This document shows positions 40,411 through 51,329 of a stretch of DNA of 64,000 nt, one piece after another. The notes beneath the pieces were generated by a model. The model was not told the DNA's origin. It did no database searches and was given only the letters and a program-made list of their open reading frames with translations. Within the stretch, counting starts at the first letter, position 1. Every line of letters begins with the position of its first letter. Made by a program: the position numbers and the translations under genes. This stretch comes from Viscum album (lineage: Eukaryota > Streptophyta > Magnoliopsida > Santalales > Viscaceae): NCBI GenBank assembly GCA_963277665.1, contig OY728119.1, forward strand, positions 316,468,206-316,532,205, in the 5' to 3' direction.

Positions 40411-42340
40411 ATAACGATGTGGTGAAAGGTACACTTACCATCCACTCTAAAGTAGAAAATGTTTTATTTGATTCTGGATCCACCCACTATTTTATTTCTG
40501 AAGAATTTTCTAAGGGTATCACCGTATTACCTCAACAATTAGATGTTGAGTTAGTTGTGACAACACCTAATGGCACAACAGTCACATCAAAAGTTTATAA
40601 TTCTTCTCTGATTGAATTTTGTGGGAAAGTGCTTCCAGCAAATCTTTTGATCCTTCCTATAGTGGAATTTTATATGATTCTTGGAATGGATTGTCTTTCT
40701 CTACATGGATCTCTTATCAATTTCCAAAGAAGGGAAGTCACATTTCATATTCCAGATCATTCTACGATCGTCTATCGATGCAAGGATGAACATAAACTTC
40801 CAGTGGAAATTTCTTCCATTTTATGGGTATTGATTCCACTAAATGAAGGTTATTTATCTCAAATGGTTGGTGAGAAACTCACGATTAAGAATATTCCCAT
40901 TGTACGAGAGTTTGATGATGTCTTTTCGGAGGAATTACCGGGTCTTCCACCGAATCGTGAAGTTGAGTTTTCAATAGAACTTGTACCGGGTGCTTTGCCT
41001 ATTTCAAAGACACCTGATAGAATGGCCCCAATTGAGTTGTAGGAATTGAAGAAGAAACTCCAAGAGAATCTTGATAAGGGGTTCATACGCCCTAGTGCGT
41101 CACCTTGGGGAGCACCTGTTCTGTTTGTTAAGAAGAAAGATGGATCAATGAGACTCTGCATTGATTATCGAGAACTTAACAAGATCACTATCAAGAACAA
41201 ATATCCCCTCCCATGCATCGATGACTTATTTGACCAACTACGAGGAGCTCAATACTTTTCCAAGATTGATTTTCATTCAGGGTATCACCAATTAAGGGTC
41301 AAAAGGGAGGATATACCAAAGACGGATTTCCGTACAAGGTATGGACACTATGAATTTATAGTGATGCCATTTGGTCTTACTAATGCCACTGCTATCTTCA
41401 TGGATCTAATGAATAGAGTCTTTAGAGACTATCTTGATCAGTTTGTGGTAGTCTTTATAGATGATATTCTTGTCTATTAAAAGGGCAAGTAAGAACATGA
41501 AGATCACTTGAGAATTATATTGAAGACCCTGAGAAAGGAGAAGATTTATGCCAAATTTACCAAGTGTGAATTTTAGCTTCAAAAAGATTCATTTTTGGGT
41601 CACATAATCTCAAAAGAGGGGATATATGTGGATCCAGCAAAAACAGAGGTTATCGAAAGATGGTCGAGACCAACAACAGTAACTGAGATCCAAAGTTTTC
41701 TTGGTTTGGCTGGATATTATCGACGTTTTGTGAAAGATTTTTCACGATTATCTAATCCACTCACCAAGTTGACTCGGAATGGAGTTAAGTTTGTTTGGAC
41801 GGAAGAATGTGAAGAGAATTTCAAGGAGTTGAAAAGAAGGTTATCCAGTGCACCTGTGCTCACACTGCCTTGTAGTGGAGAATGGTTTGTGATCTATAGT
41901 GATGCATCCAAGAAGGGATTGGGGTGTGTTCTTATGAAAAATGATATGGTGATAGCTTATGTCTCACGACAGTTGAAAATACATGAGGAAAATTACCCAA
42001 CTCATGATTTGGAGTTAGTTGTGGTAATCTTTGCATTAATGATTTGGAGGCATTACCTTTATGGTGAAAGGTGTGATATTTATACTGATCATAAAAGTTT
42101 AATGTATACTTTCACACAAAAGGAGCTGAATATGCGCCAAAGAAGATGGTTGGAGCTGATTATGGATTACGACTGCTCAATTCATTACCACCCTATGAAT
42201 GCAAACAAGGTTGCAGATGCATTAAGTCGACAAGACCATGCTAGTTTATCCATGATGATGATCACAAAAGATCCAATATTTATGGATTTACGAAGGATGG
42301 ATCTTAGAATTATAATGAAAGGGGAAAATTGTATCTTTCT
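40411..42340 (+). pseudogene. E3 protease, reverse transcriptase and RNase H, with stops
   Basis: In frame with gag. The aspartic protease keeps DSGST at 40470-40484 and ILGMDCLSLH further on. RT begins after a TAG at 41040-41042 and carries [31 protein letters not shown] and catalytic FIDD at 41454-41465. Stops follow at LVY* and GK*, and again at CEF*. RNase H (about 41880-42240) keeps [10 protein letters not shown] (Asp at 41901) and [10 protein letters not shown] (Asp at 42087). The catalytic residues are intact, so the damage is limited to single-base stops. These domains would cut the polyprotein and copy element RNA into DNA. Confidence 0.92.
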
Positions 42341-43780
42341 CAAATGAATGTTTAACCATCTATACATGTGAATATTAAAGAGGCACAGAAAGAGGATTTC
42401 GAGTTACAAAAGAAGGTGAGAAATGTTCCTGAATTCAACATTGATTGTGATGGGATAATAAAGTTCAGGAATCAGGTTTGTGTACCTCCCATCCCCGAAT
42501 TAAATAAGGAGCTGCTGGATGAGGCTCATAGTTCTTCATTCTCTATTCATCCTAGAAGCACGGAGATGTATAGGGACCTAAAAGAGTACTTCTGGTGGGA
42601 TGGCATGAAAAGAGATGTTGCTGAATATGTCTCTCGATGCTTGGTTTGTCAACAAGTTAAAGCTGAGAGACAGAAGTCTAAGGGGACGTTACAACCATTA
42701 CCCATACCCGAATGGAAATGGGAAAACATCACTATGGACTTTGTCATAGGACTTACTAAAACAGCCAAAGGCAATAATGCTATCTGGGTTATAGTTGATC
42801 GTCTTACAAAGTCTGCACACTTCATTGCTATTAGAGAGGATTTCTCTCTGGATCAGCTTGCCAGGATATATGTAAAGGAAGTGGTAAGATTTCATGGAGT
42901 ACCACTTTCTATTATATCTGATCGGGATCTGAGATTTACCTCGAAGTTCTGGCAAAGTCTTCAGCATACTCTGGATATAAAGTTGCATTTTAGCACTTCT
43001 TATCATCCTCAGACAGACGGTCAGTCTACGAGAACAATTCAAACTCTAGAAGATATGTTGAGAGCTTGATCTATGGATTTAAAAGGTGGTTGGGATCAAA
43101 ACCTACCTTTGGTGGAACTTTCTTATAATAATAGCTTTCACACTAGTATTCAGATGGCTCCTTATGAAGCTCTCTATGGAAAGAAATGCAGAACTCCAAC
43201 TTGCTGGGATGAAGGTGGGGAAAGAAAGCTATTAGGACCTGATCTCATTAATGAAATGGCAGAAAAGGTCAGATCTATTCAACAACACATAAGAGCAGCT
43301 CAGCGTCGACAGAAAAGTTATGCCGACAACCGAATAAAAGACATATAATTTGAAGTGGGTGATAAAGTGTTCTTACGAATATCTCCCTGAAAGAGGGTCA
43401 TGAGATTTGGAAAGAAGGGGAAGTTGAGCCCTAGATATATTGGTCATTTTGAAATACTGGATCGTGTTGGGAAGGTAGCTTACCGATTGGCGCTTCCACC
43501 GAATATCTCTCAAGTTCACGATGTGTTCCATGTATCTCTCCTGATAAAGTACATACCTGATCCTTCATATGTACTTAGCTCAGAAGTTGTACCACTGGAG
43601 CAGGATCTTTCTTATGAAGAACAGCCGATAGAGATTCTGGATCGTAGCGAAAAAGTCCTACGAAACAAGACCACTCGATTGGTGAAAGGTTTATGTTGGA
43701 ACCACCAATTAGAAGAAGCTACATGGGAGCTTGAGGATATGATGAGGGAGAGGTATCCTCATCTGTTCGTTACAAAGTGA
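42341..43780 (+). pseudogene. E3 integrase and chromodomain, frameshifted and with catalytic Glu lost
   Basis: A small indel near 42321-42330 shifts the frame relative to RNase H, and a TAA follows at 42353. The zinc-binding end has [10 protein letters not shown] and CLVCQQVKA. The catalytic core has MDFVIGL and SDRDLRF for the two Asp residues, but the third acidic residue, normally the Glu in GQSER, is Thr (GQSTRTIQT near 43020-43040). Stops occur at 43067, 43346 and near 43388. The C-terminus carries YRLALPPNISQVHDVFHVSL and a chromodomain (IEILDRSEKVLRNKTTRLVK to YPHLF). The chromodomain group targets heterochromatin; this copy is inactive. Confidence 0.9.
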
Positions 43781-43806
43781 CGAATTTTGAGGGTGAAATT
43801 CATTTT

Positions 43807-43823
43807 AAGGGGGGGGGGAAGAA
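43807..43823 (+). promoter_or_regulatory. E3 polypurine tract
   Basis: AAGG extended by a long G run and AAGAA directly precedes the 3' LTR start TGTAACACC at 43824. It primes plus-strand synthesis. The run of ten G residues is unusually long. Confidence 0.8.
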
Positions 43824-45607
43824 TGTAACACCTGAGACTTTTATGTTATATAAATCATCAAAGGAATATTTTTCTACACACAACACTTTCTTAGCTTGCT
43901 TTATAGGAAATCGCGACCTTCCTTGATAGCTTGCACCGTACGCAATACCGAGTTTCACTAAACAATGATATGCTAATAAAATATTATTAAAACTAGCCGT
44001 TATGAATAGTAATAACCACTTTTTGAAATTTTAGAAATTTTATTTTTCAAAACGGACTTCATTTTTGGATTGGGAATATCGAAATTATCCTAGGGTGAAA
44101 TTTTGGTATTTTTCTGAAAACATTCAATTTTTGATGAATAGTGAAACCACTAAGTGGTAGTTAAAAAACTGAATTTTTCATAAAACTTAATTTTACCACT
44201 TCTGTGAGTGAAATTTTGAAAATCCGAGAGACACGGTTGATGTCAGTAAGTGAAATGTGGTTCAATGAGATGAAAATAATTTTTTGGTGAATAGTAACTT
44301 TTTACTTTTTTTTACCACGGTTAAAAGTAAATAGGGTAATTAAGGGTAAAAATGATATTATTATTACCCTAAAACATGTTCAAATTCTATTGGACAACTT
44401 TAATTCGACCAAAAACAACCTTAGAAATAACATATGACCAGTTAGGCCCACTTGGATTAGATTAGGACATTTATTATTAATTTATTTAAAGAAGGGTTAA
44501 AATAGTTAAAATCAAAGTTTAATAAGTAAATCATTTTTAATATGGGGTTATACATAAGATAAATTCGAATATAAATATTCATTAGAAAGATAAGGCGATT
44601 TCCTACATAATGGTATTTTATTTTTAATTTTTAAACATTAAATAATTTAATTTATTTATGACACAAAGATGATGCAGTAATTATCTTATTAATGAAATAT
44701 TGACATAATTGATGTTATAAACACCAAAATAAATGTAATTTGAGACTTGTTATGAATTCCACTAATTTTCTAGGTTAATATTACATGTTATTATTGATTT
44801 AATTAACTTTTTTCGAACTAATCATTCTGTTATGATTTTCACAAAAATCAATTACTAAATAGTGTCAAAATTGACATAAAATAGTTTTTAAAACAAATAT
44901 TATATTAGTAATTGTTATTTTATTCTTCAAAATCTAAGTTTTGGCCAAATGACTTAGATAAAGTTATATATATTAATAATAAACAACTTGGGGTTCGTTT
45001 GGCTGCTTATAGTAAGTTTATTAACCTTATAGTATAAGAACACAAGAAGACATGGTAAAAGTAAAATTATTTAACTTAATGTTAAATCTAAATGATAAGG
45101 TTAAAATAGGAACCTAAATTTGTCTAAATTCTATTGGATGAGAGGATTTCGACCCATACCCACCTTAGCTTCGAAATAAATCAATTTTGAGCTATTTATA
45201 ACCGAACTTGACTTTATAATAAAATAATACTTTTAGTTATTCCAAAGGTGCCCCTCTCATCCCTTATAAAAAGGCACCTCCTCCCTTTCTTCCTCACACC
45301 ACTTTGAGCCATCAATCTCGGCCAACCCCTGACACTTTCTCCTCTCCACTTACCTAGAGACATCATAGAGGTCCTGGTCTTCTTCAAAGACCATGTTTAG
45401 TGCCCTAAAAGGAGGTCTCAAAGAAGCACTTCAAAGAAGAGGTAATGTCCATTACCGATTCTTTCATCTTTATTTCTTCTTCCACTTCTTCTTCTTTAGT
45501 TGTTTAATTATTAAGTAATAACATAAGTATCACTCATATAATGATATATTATTATAAGTATGAAACAACCCTATTTCACCATCTATCCATCCTACGAAAA
45601 AAGAAAT

Positions 45608-45835
45608 CACCGCGTGTGCGTACGTACAGAATACAGTCTCCACGCCATAGTGTAATCTATTTTCCGCCACCAACTTACTTGGATGGGTATAATGGTGTAA
45701 ATAATGACTATATATGACTATTGTAAAGTGTTATTGATTCTAAAATAGTATACATACACTCCAATACAATTCCACGATCATGGGAATGATATCATCGCTC
45801 GTGCGTACGTACGGAATACCGTCTCCACGATGTGA
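45608..45835 (+). repeat. E3 3' LTR paired CpG modules (two copies)
   Basis: Copy one has GTGCGTACGTACAG and CAGTCTCCACG. Copy two has CTCGTGCGTACGTACGG and ACCGTCTCCACGATG, the most complete form seen. Its CTCGTG/CACGA ends and inner ACGG/CCGT can pair. Confidence 0.6.
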
Positions 45836-46521
45836 TGCGACTCGTTCTACATGATTTTCATTGCATAATGATTACATAAATGAATTGAGTGAATAAATAT
45901 GATTTATATTACACTAATACCATTCTGGAAATGAGGTATCTATAAACTAAAAAGAAAAATAAGAATTTATTCGACAAGACATGCATAAGAACAAAAAGTA
46001 ATAAACACCCGAATAACAAGTAGTAATGAAATATTACTAATAAGAAGCTAAGAATATGCCCATATATGATATCATAAAAATAAGTATGATTCTGTAATAA
46101 GTCAAAAACATTATTTAAATCATTATACAGGATTTTTAGACACGTACAAAGCATATCGGGCCTAAGGTAATGGAAATATCACAATCTCATTTTTATCTGA
46201 GATTGTTTATACTTTGACATTTACTGGGGTGTATTTTAACATCCACATCCATGTTTCCTCAATATGTAATATTATTTCCATTCACCTACAATTGTTTAAA
46301 TCCAATTTTACCCTTTGGGGATTTTTTAGTAAAGGATATGAAAGGAATCTTTTTTCATTTTTCGTACGAGGTACATTTTGATTTTTCCGACAAATGTACG
46401 AAGAATGATTTTTTTAACTTAAACGGCATGAATGGATTTTTAAAATATTATTTCCAAGAAGCTTCCTTTACAAGTTTTCAAGTTCATTTTTAATCAAATT
46501 CTTTTAGTTTAAAATTGTATG

Positions 46522-46526
46522 ACATG
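46522..46526. repeat. Target-site duplication of the E4 array, left half
   Basis: ACATG, repeated exactly at 62538-62542. In the uninterrupted E3 5' LTR the site reads AAATG (near 38145-38152). The pair flanks TG and CA termini of the whole array. Confidence 0.85.
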
Positions 46527-48149
46527 TGATAGATCAAATATTTTCAATTAATTTATATTGAATATCATTATTTTAAACCCACAAAATTGTTCCTCTAAGA
46601 TGAATTGTTTCATTTTTATGATAATGGTGTTATTTTGAGCTGAATAGTAAAAATTGGCCATTTTGGATTTTTAAAAATTTTACATTATTTTTGTATTTTG
46701 GCCATAACATTATCTACACTGATCTAAATTTCAAACTTCTTTCTTTTCCAGATTCTACACATCCAGGGATTCATTTAATATATTTGGACCAAAATCTGAA
46801 TCGGCCATGTGGAAGCTCAAAATAAGCTCACAATTTGGCTCAAGAAAACTGTTTTCAGTTCTGCCTAGTTTTGATGTGGGATCCATAACTCATCCACTGT
46901 GGGCCCAAAGCATGTGATATTCGGTGGGTGGACGTGAAAGGAGTTTTTGAGAATCTTTTATGAAGGAAGCACCGAGTGAATTGGCCGTTTATGGGGCCAT
47001 TAAAGCACCCTAATCCGGAGGATTTCGTTTTGGAGAGTTTGACTAGACTAAATAAATGCTCATAGTAAAACGGTCATAACTCTCGGAATACATGTCAAAA
47101 TCCGTTGAACATTATAGGGGACACGGCCAAGGTAATTATGAACAACATTGAAGAAGGGCTCAATGCGTGAAGATGTAATTTAATTGGGCTACAACGCGTC
47201 GACAATCGGGGGATGAATTCTGGCTATAAATGAAGGAGAGCTCCACCCTCTCAAAGCATCCATTCTCCATCCATTCTCCACCCCATTCCTTCTGGGACAC
47301 CAAGAAGAAGATATTTTCAGTTTTATTTTTTATTTATTTTCTTTTTCATAGTTTTTTAATGCCTTCTTCATCCCCATTCAACTCGATTACCCTTACCATG
47401 GTGGGGTAAACTTTTGGAGTGATTGGGGAAGAGTTGGTTTTCTACATTGTAATGCTTGAGTTCTTGGACGCAATTGAATAAATTTCTTTCTTCTTCAAAG
47501 TTGTTTTCAATTTATTATAGCGGATTTTATAATCAAGTGCGATCGTTCTTGAATATTAATTCCGTTATTTATTTTTTCCTTGGTAAAATAATCAATATCT
47601 CCCTCCACTAATTTCGGGTTTATATACGATGGAATAAACCAGGAATCAGTGGTGAAGTACTCGACGATCGTCAGTACGTGTAAAAGGTGTAGTGAATGTT
47701 CTTGATTGTTTGGGAAAAACAAAACCTGAACGGGTATTGCCCATTTCAATTAAGGATATTCAATACAACTATTTTACACATGGAAGGAGATTTGACCAAA
47801 CCGAGATCTTGGTAAGGTTTTCTCTCACAATAACAATTTCACCAAGGAAGTGAGAGGAAACGATTGTGGAAACTCACTTTAATCAACTAAGAAGAAGAGG
47901 TTTGAATTAAATAGAACAAGGATATCATTATAATTAGGAAACCGACCCTGACCTAATCACCCTTTTAAATTTCATTGTTTTTAATCATTTGAATTTCAAA
48001 TTTCCGTTCACAACATTTTTCCCCCCGTTTTAAAGTGACAACCCATTTTGTGTGCACTCCGCTTCGGGAGACATCCTAGGTCAACCACATTACTACATTT
48101 TAACTTAGGACATAATTGTTTTGCCACGCCCTACGACAGGCGTTCGTCA
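46527..48149 (+). repeat. E4 LTR 1 (5' end of array)
   Basis: 1623 bp, TGATAGATC...TTCGTCA. U3 spans 46527 to about 47255 (inferred from the TATA box at 47224), R to about 47500 after AATAAA at 47477-47482, and U5 to 48149. It differs from LTRs 2-4 at several sites, for example CCGCTTCGGG where the others have CCTCTTCGGG, and so looks the most diverged. A minus-strand 80-codon frame (47507-47749) recurs in each LTR without gene-like features. Confidence 0.9.
47224..47231 (+). promoter_or_regulatory. E4 LTR 1 TATA box
   Basis: CTATAAAT in the context GGCTATAAA, followed by GAGAGCTCCACCC. Equivalent sites are 52027, 56814 and 61611 (CTATAAAA). LTR 1 has T where the other three have A after the third A. 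Confidence 0.6.
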
Positions 48150-48153
48150 AACT

Positions 48154-48171
48154 TGGCGCCGTTGCCGGGGA
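48154..48171 (+). promoter_or_regulatory. E4 unit 1 primer-binding site (Athila/Tat type)
   Basis: TGGCGCCGTTGCCGGGGA, 4 bp after the LTR. This is the PBS found in plant Athila and related elements, usually assigned to tRNA-Asp. It is the only one of the three copies with the full consensus. Confidence 0.85.
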
Positions 48172-48243
48172 GGTAGTGCCACAATTTATTTGTAAAGATT
48201 TCACGTTTTCAAATTTAATTTTTTTTTAAAAAAATCTTTTACC

Positions 48244-49290
48244 ATGTTGTTTTCAAATGATTATTTTTTTAATTCATGGAACAATTACCCACCAGTGAGA
48301 GGGCCAATTATTGAATCACCTTGGTCTATAGAGTATAATGTTTCTTTCTTTGCTAAACAAATTTGGGGAGATCGAATCCAAATCGTAATCGAGGATGAAT
48401 TCAAGGATCTCATTGAAAACCTTAAAGAGAACCTCGAATACCCAATGTTGGAGGGATTGGCCAGAGAATTAATTGAACTTCAGGAGTATTTTCTGGAATT
48501 TTATCAAGACTTGATCAATGTACAACACCAAGAAGAAGAAGTTCACAAAGATATTGAATCCCAATTTGAAAGAATTAGTCAAACAGTTCAAAACCTAGAG
48601 ACCTCAATACAGTGGATTGCGGAACAAGTACATGCATCCTAGGATCAACAACAAATGGAGCCCGAACAAGAACCAGAACCAGAAAAATTGATGGAAGAAG
48701 TATCCCCACAAATACTACAAGTTGAAGAACCCATGGAAGCATTGATGAAATTAAAAGAAGATCCATTGAACCCATCTTAATCAATGTTGGATGAGATTGA
48801 TGAAGAAGATTTAGGAAGTTAATTACATATGGGAGATCAAAAAAATCTGGATAACTTCTGGAATGAGTGTGAGGAACTTCTTGAGCCAACTATTCCTCAT
48901 AATGTAGATGATTCAACAACATTGAAGAAATAAACCAACAAATCGGTGAAATTTGAAGAGAATATAGAGGATTATGACTTCCTACCTCTATCGAGGGAAA
49001 TTCAACTTCAAGAAGCACCTCCCATTGAAGAACCAATTGAAGCCAAACAAGATCAGGGAGTCAATCTTTTCATAAACTCATTATCTTTTGATTTTTTTGA
49101 AACTAAATTGAGTATTACATCCCCTTATTTTAATTTTTCCGATTCAGCCAACACATGTACTTTCTTGGAGGAAGAAGATGAAAAAGTAAAGTCATCCATG
49201 GAGGAACATCTAGAGCTCCCCAGACCTGTTGAACAAATAATGGAGGGAGAACATGAGAATATCAAAGTGGATTTTTTGGAGGAAAATTAG
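48244..49290 (+). pseudogene. E4 unit 1 acidic ORF, broken by four stops
   Basis: Same protein as the intact copy at 53046-54092, starting MLFSNDYFFNSWNNYPP at ATG 48244. The frame is interrupted by TAG after VHAS (48640-48642), TAA after LNPS, TAA in the DLGS*LHMGD segment and TAA after TLKK, then runs 48946-49290 to the shared TAG. There is no frameshift. Downstream of the TAG the same frame stays open for about 115 more codons in this copy. Function unknown; see the unit 2 entry. Confidence 0.85.
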
Positions 49291-49641
49291 ACACAACCTA
49301 CTTACTTTGAAAGGGAAGAATTTGATATTGATTCTTCATGCTTTAATTTTTTTCAAATAGAATTAAACTCTGACATTGCCTTTGAATTTTCCACAGATGT
49401 ATCATACCTTCAGCAACCACTGGAGAATAAAGAAGGTGTTGTTCATGCGGAACCCAAGAAAGATGTGGACTCATTCATTGTCCTACCCCCACCATGCATG
49501 TTTTATCTCATTACAATGAGGGTGGACTTGGTGAATTTTATCGATGGAGTCCTCAAGAAAAAGGAAGAAGTTCATCCTGGAAAGAAAAGTTTTTGTTGGT
49601 TCATGAGCAAGAAACCTCACCCACCATCAGATTGGGGATAA

Positions 49642-51314
49642 CATATTAGAACTGCCCCTCTGGAGGCAGTCAAAACCCAGGGCCCACTTGGGGGATTAAA
49701 CCATGATCTATCCTTCTTTTCTCATCCTATTTCTATTTTCATTTCTTTTAATATATTTCTTATGTTATGTTTTTACTTTTTTTTAGGTTTTCAAAGAGAA
49801 ACACTTAGGATCCAAACTCAATGTTGCATTGCCAATAAGTCAGGTTGTACCTCTCCTTTATACTTACTTAGTTGTTGTGATTCAATCAGAAATATACATA
49901 TATGTTAAATCCACTTGAATGCATCGAGGACACTGCATCATTTAAGTGTGGGGGATGGAACCTTTGTAGTATAGGATTTTCATTTGATTTTTGTTTTCAC
50001 AAAATAAAAAAAATTGTGTGTTTTAAGATTTTTGTGTGTTTATTTTTCAATTTTTGGTGTGTTTTTGAAACTTTTGAGCTGAAAATATTATCAATACCAT
50101 TTTTGAAACCCATGTCAATGAGTGAACCAGTATATTTCATGAAACTGATCTTAAATGAATGCTGAAATAACTTTGTTTCAAGTTCAAATCTTTTAGAATT
50201 TCATGAAAAGTACACTGATTTTTGAAACCCATGCCATATTTCACTGTCTATATCTTTGAAATCACTTTCCTGTGAGGCTTCTGAACCATTTTTGTCATAT
50301 TCTTTTCATTCACCTCATTTCTTGAGAGAACCAAACCATGCTTGCATTAACCAGAATTTGATTTATTCCTTTCAAAACTTGAGGGTTGGGGTACGTGTGT
50401 TTTAAATTATTGAGGCATTTATTTTGTTTAAAGCCCCCTTTTCAAAATAATCCTTTTCATTATGGCCCACCTTTACATTTATCCTTCATTGTAGCCCCTA
50501 GTATCCATGAATTTCCTGTTAGGTTAGCCACATTACAAGCCAATTTTCCCTATCATACCTGCTCTTTAAGTAAAATTGCATGATCTAGTTGAACTTAAGT
50601 GTGGGGGAAGATTTCTTGTGGTGTACTACCTCATTTGGTTATACTTTGGGTGGAAAATAAATTGTGGAAGATATGTGTGTGATGCTGAAAAATTATTCTG
50701 TTGAAAGCTGTGCCATTCTGGAGCTTCCAAAAGAATGTTGTGCCTATCTGGAGCTTTAAAAAAAATTATGTTTGAAAAGATTCTAATGTTTACTACTGAG
50801 CTGATTTAATGATGATGGATCCTATTTTCAACAAAGGTTAAGTGAAGGAGACCATATTTGAGTGAAAACTAGAATCTTGCAATTCTACTTCAATAAGAGC
50901 CAAGCCTTCCTTTTTCGGCCTCAGAACTTTTAATATCTAAATCCTACCAACCGGAAGCCACAGAACATCCCTGAAAAGTCCTCATGAGAAACACATGTCC
51001 TTGACTCACATCGGGTGGAGAAGTAGGAATTTATCAAACCTATGGTGACTCTTGTGTGATTTTGGATGAGAAAAGCCTTGTTCAGCTTTTACATTTGTGA
51101 CATGAGAGAAAATTCATGTGAGGTAGGTGTTTTGTGTGCATGGGATAAGAAATGAAGTGGAAATATATTAAAATCTTAAATGGAGAACTTGAAATAATAG
51201 TTTTTGATGAGGCATGATATCTTTTTGTTTCTTGAAATTGATTTGATTGATCTCATTGATATGTGTTTTGATTTTGATTTGATTTGATTTTTACTTGTCC
51301 AGGAGTCCAAGTGC
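49642..51314 (+). other. E4 unit 1 3' non-coding region
   Basis: About 1.7 kb between the ORF extension and the terminal purine tract, present in all three units at 54440-56113 and 59230-60898. It contains T-rich tracts, the two upstream purine motifs, and near the end a run of GATTTGATTTGATTT-like words (51270-51292). The small open frames 49902-50165 and 50386-50583 are not shared intact between units, so no gene is called. Confidence 0.6.
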
Positions 51315-51328
51315 TAAGTGTGGGGGAA
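49943..51328 (+). repeat. E4 unit 1 purine-tract-like motifs (three copies)
   Basis: TAAGTGTGGGGGAT at 49943-49956, TAAGTGTGGGGGAA at 50596-50609 and TAAGTGTGGGGGAA at 51315-51328. The last one abuts LTR 2 and is the functional-type polypurine tract. The other two lie about 0.7 and 1.4 kb upstream, in otherwise non-coding DNA. Confidence 0.7.
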
Positions 51329-51329
51329 T

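Larger units (their letters stand above)
43824..46526 (+). repeat. E3 3' LTR, first part
   Basis: Matches 35450-38152 closely, including TATA at 45263 and the CpG modules at 45608-45650 and 45793-45835. It ends with ACATG (46522-46526), where E4 begins, and resumes at 62538. Confidence 0.92.

Noticed and set aside
47507..47749. 80-codon minus-strand frame recurring in all four E4 LTRs
   Set aside because: It recurs because the LTR recurs; one copy is shortened and it overlaps the R/U5 region on the antisense strand.
48575..48889. 104-codon antisense frame repeated at 53377-53691 and 58161-58475
   Set aside because: It mirrors the acidic ORF on the opposite strand (a low-stop antisense shadow) and has no independent start context.
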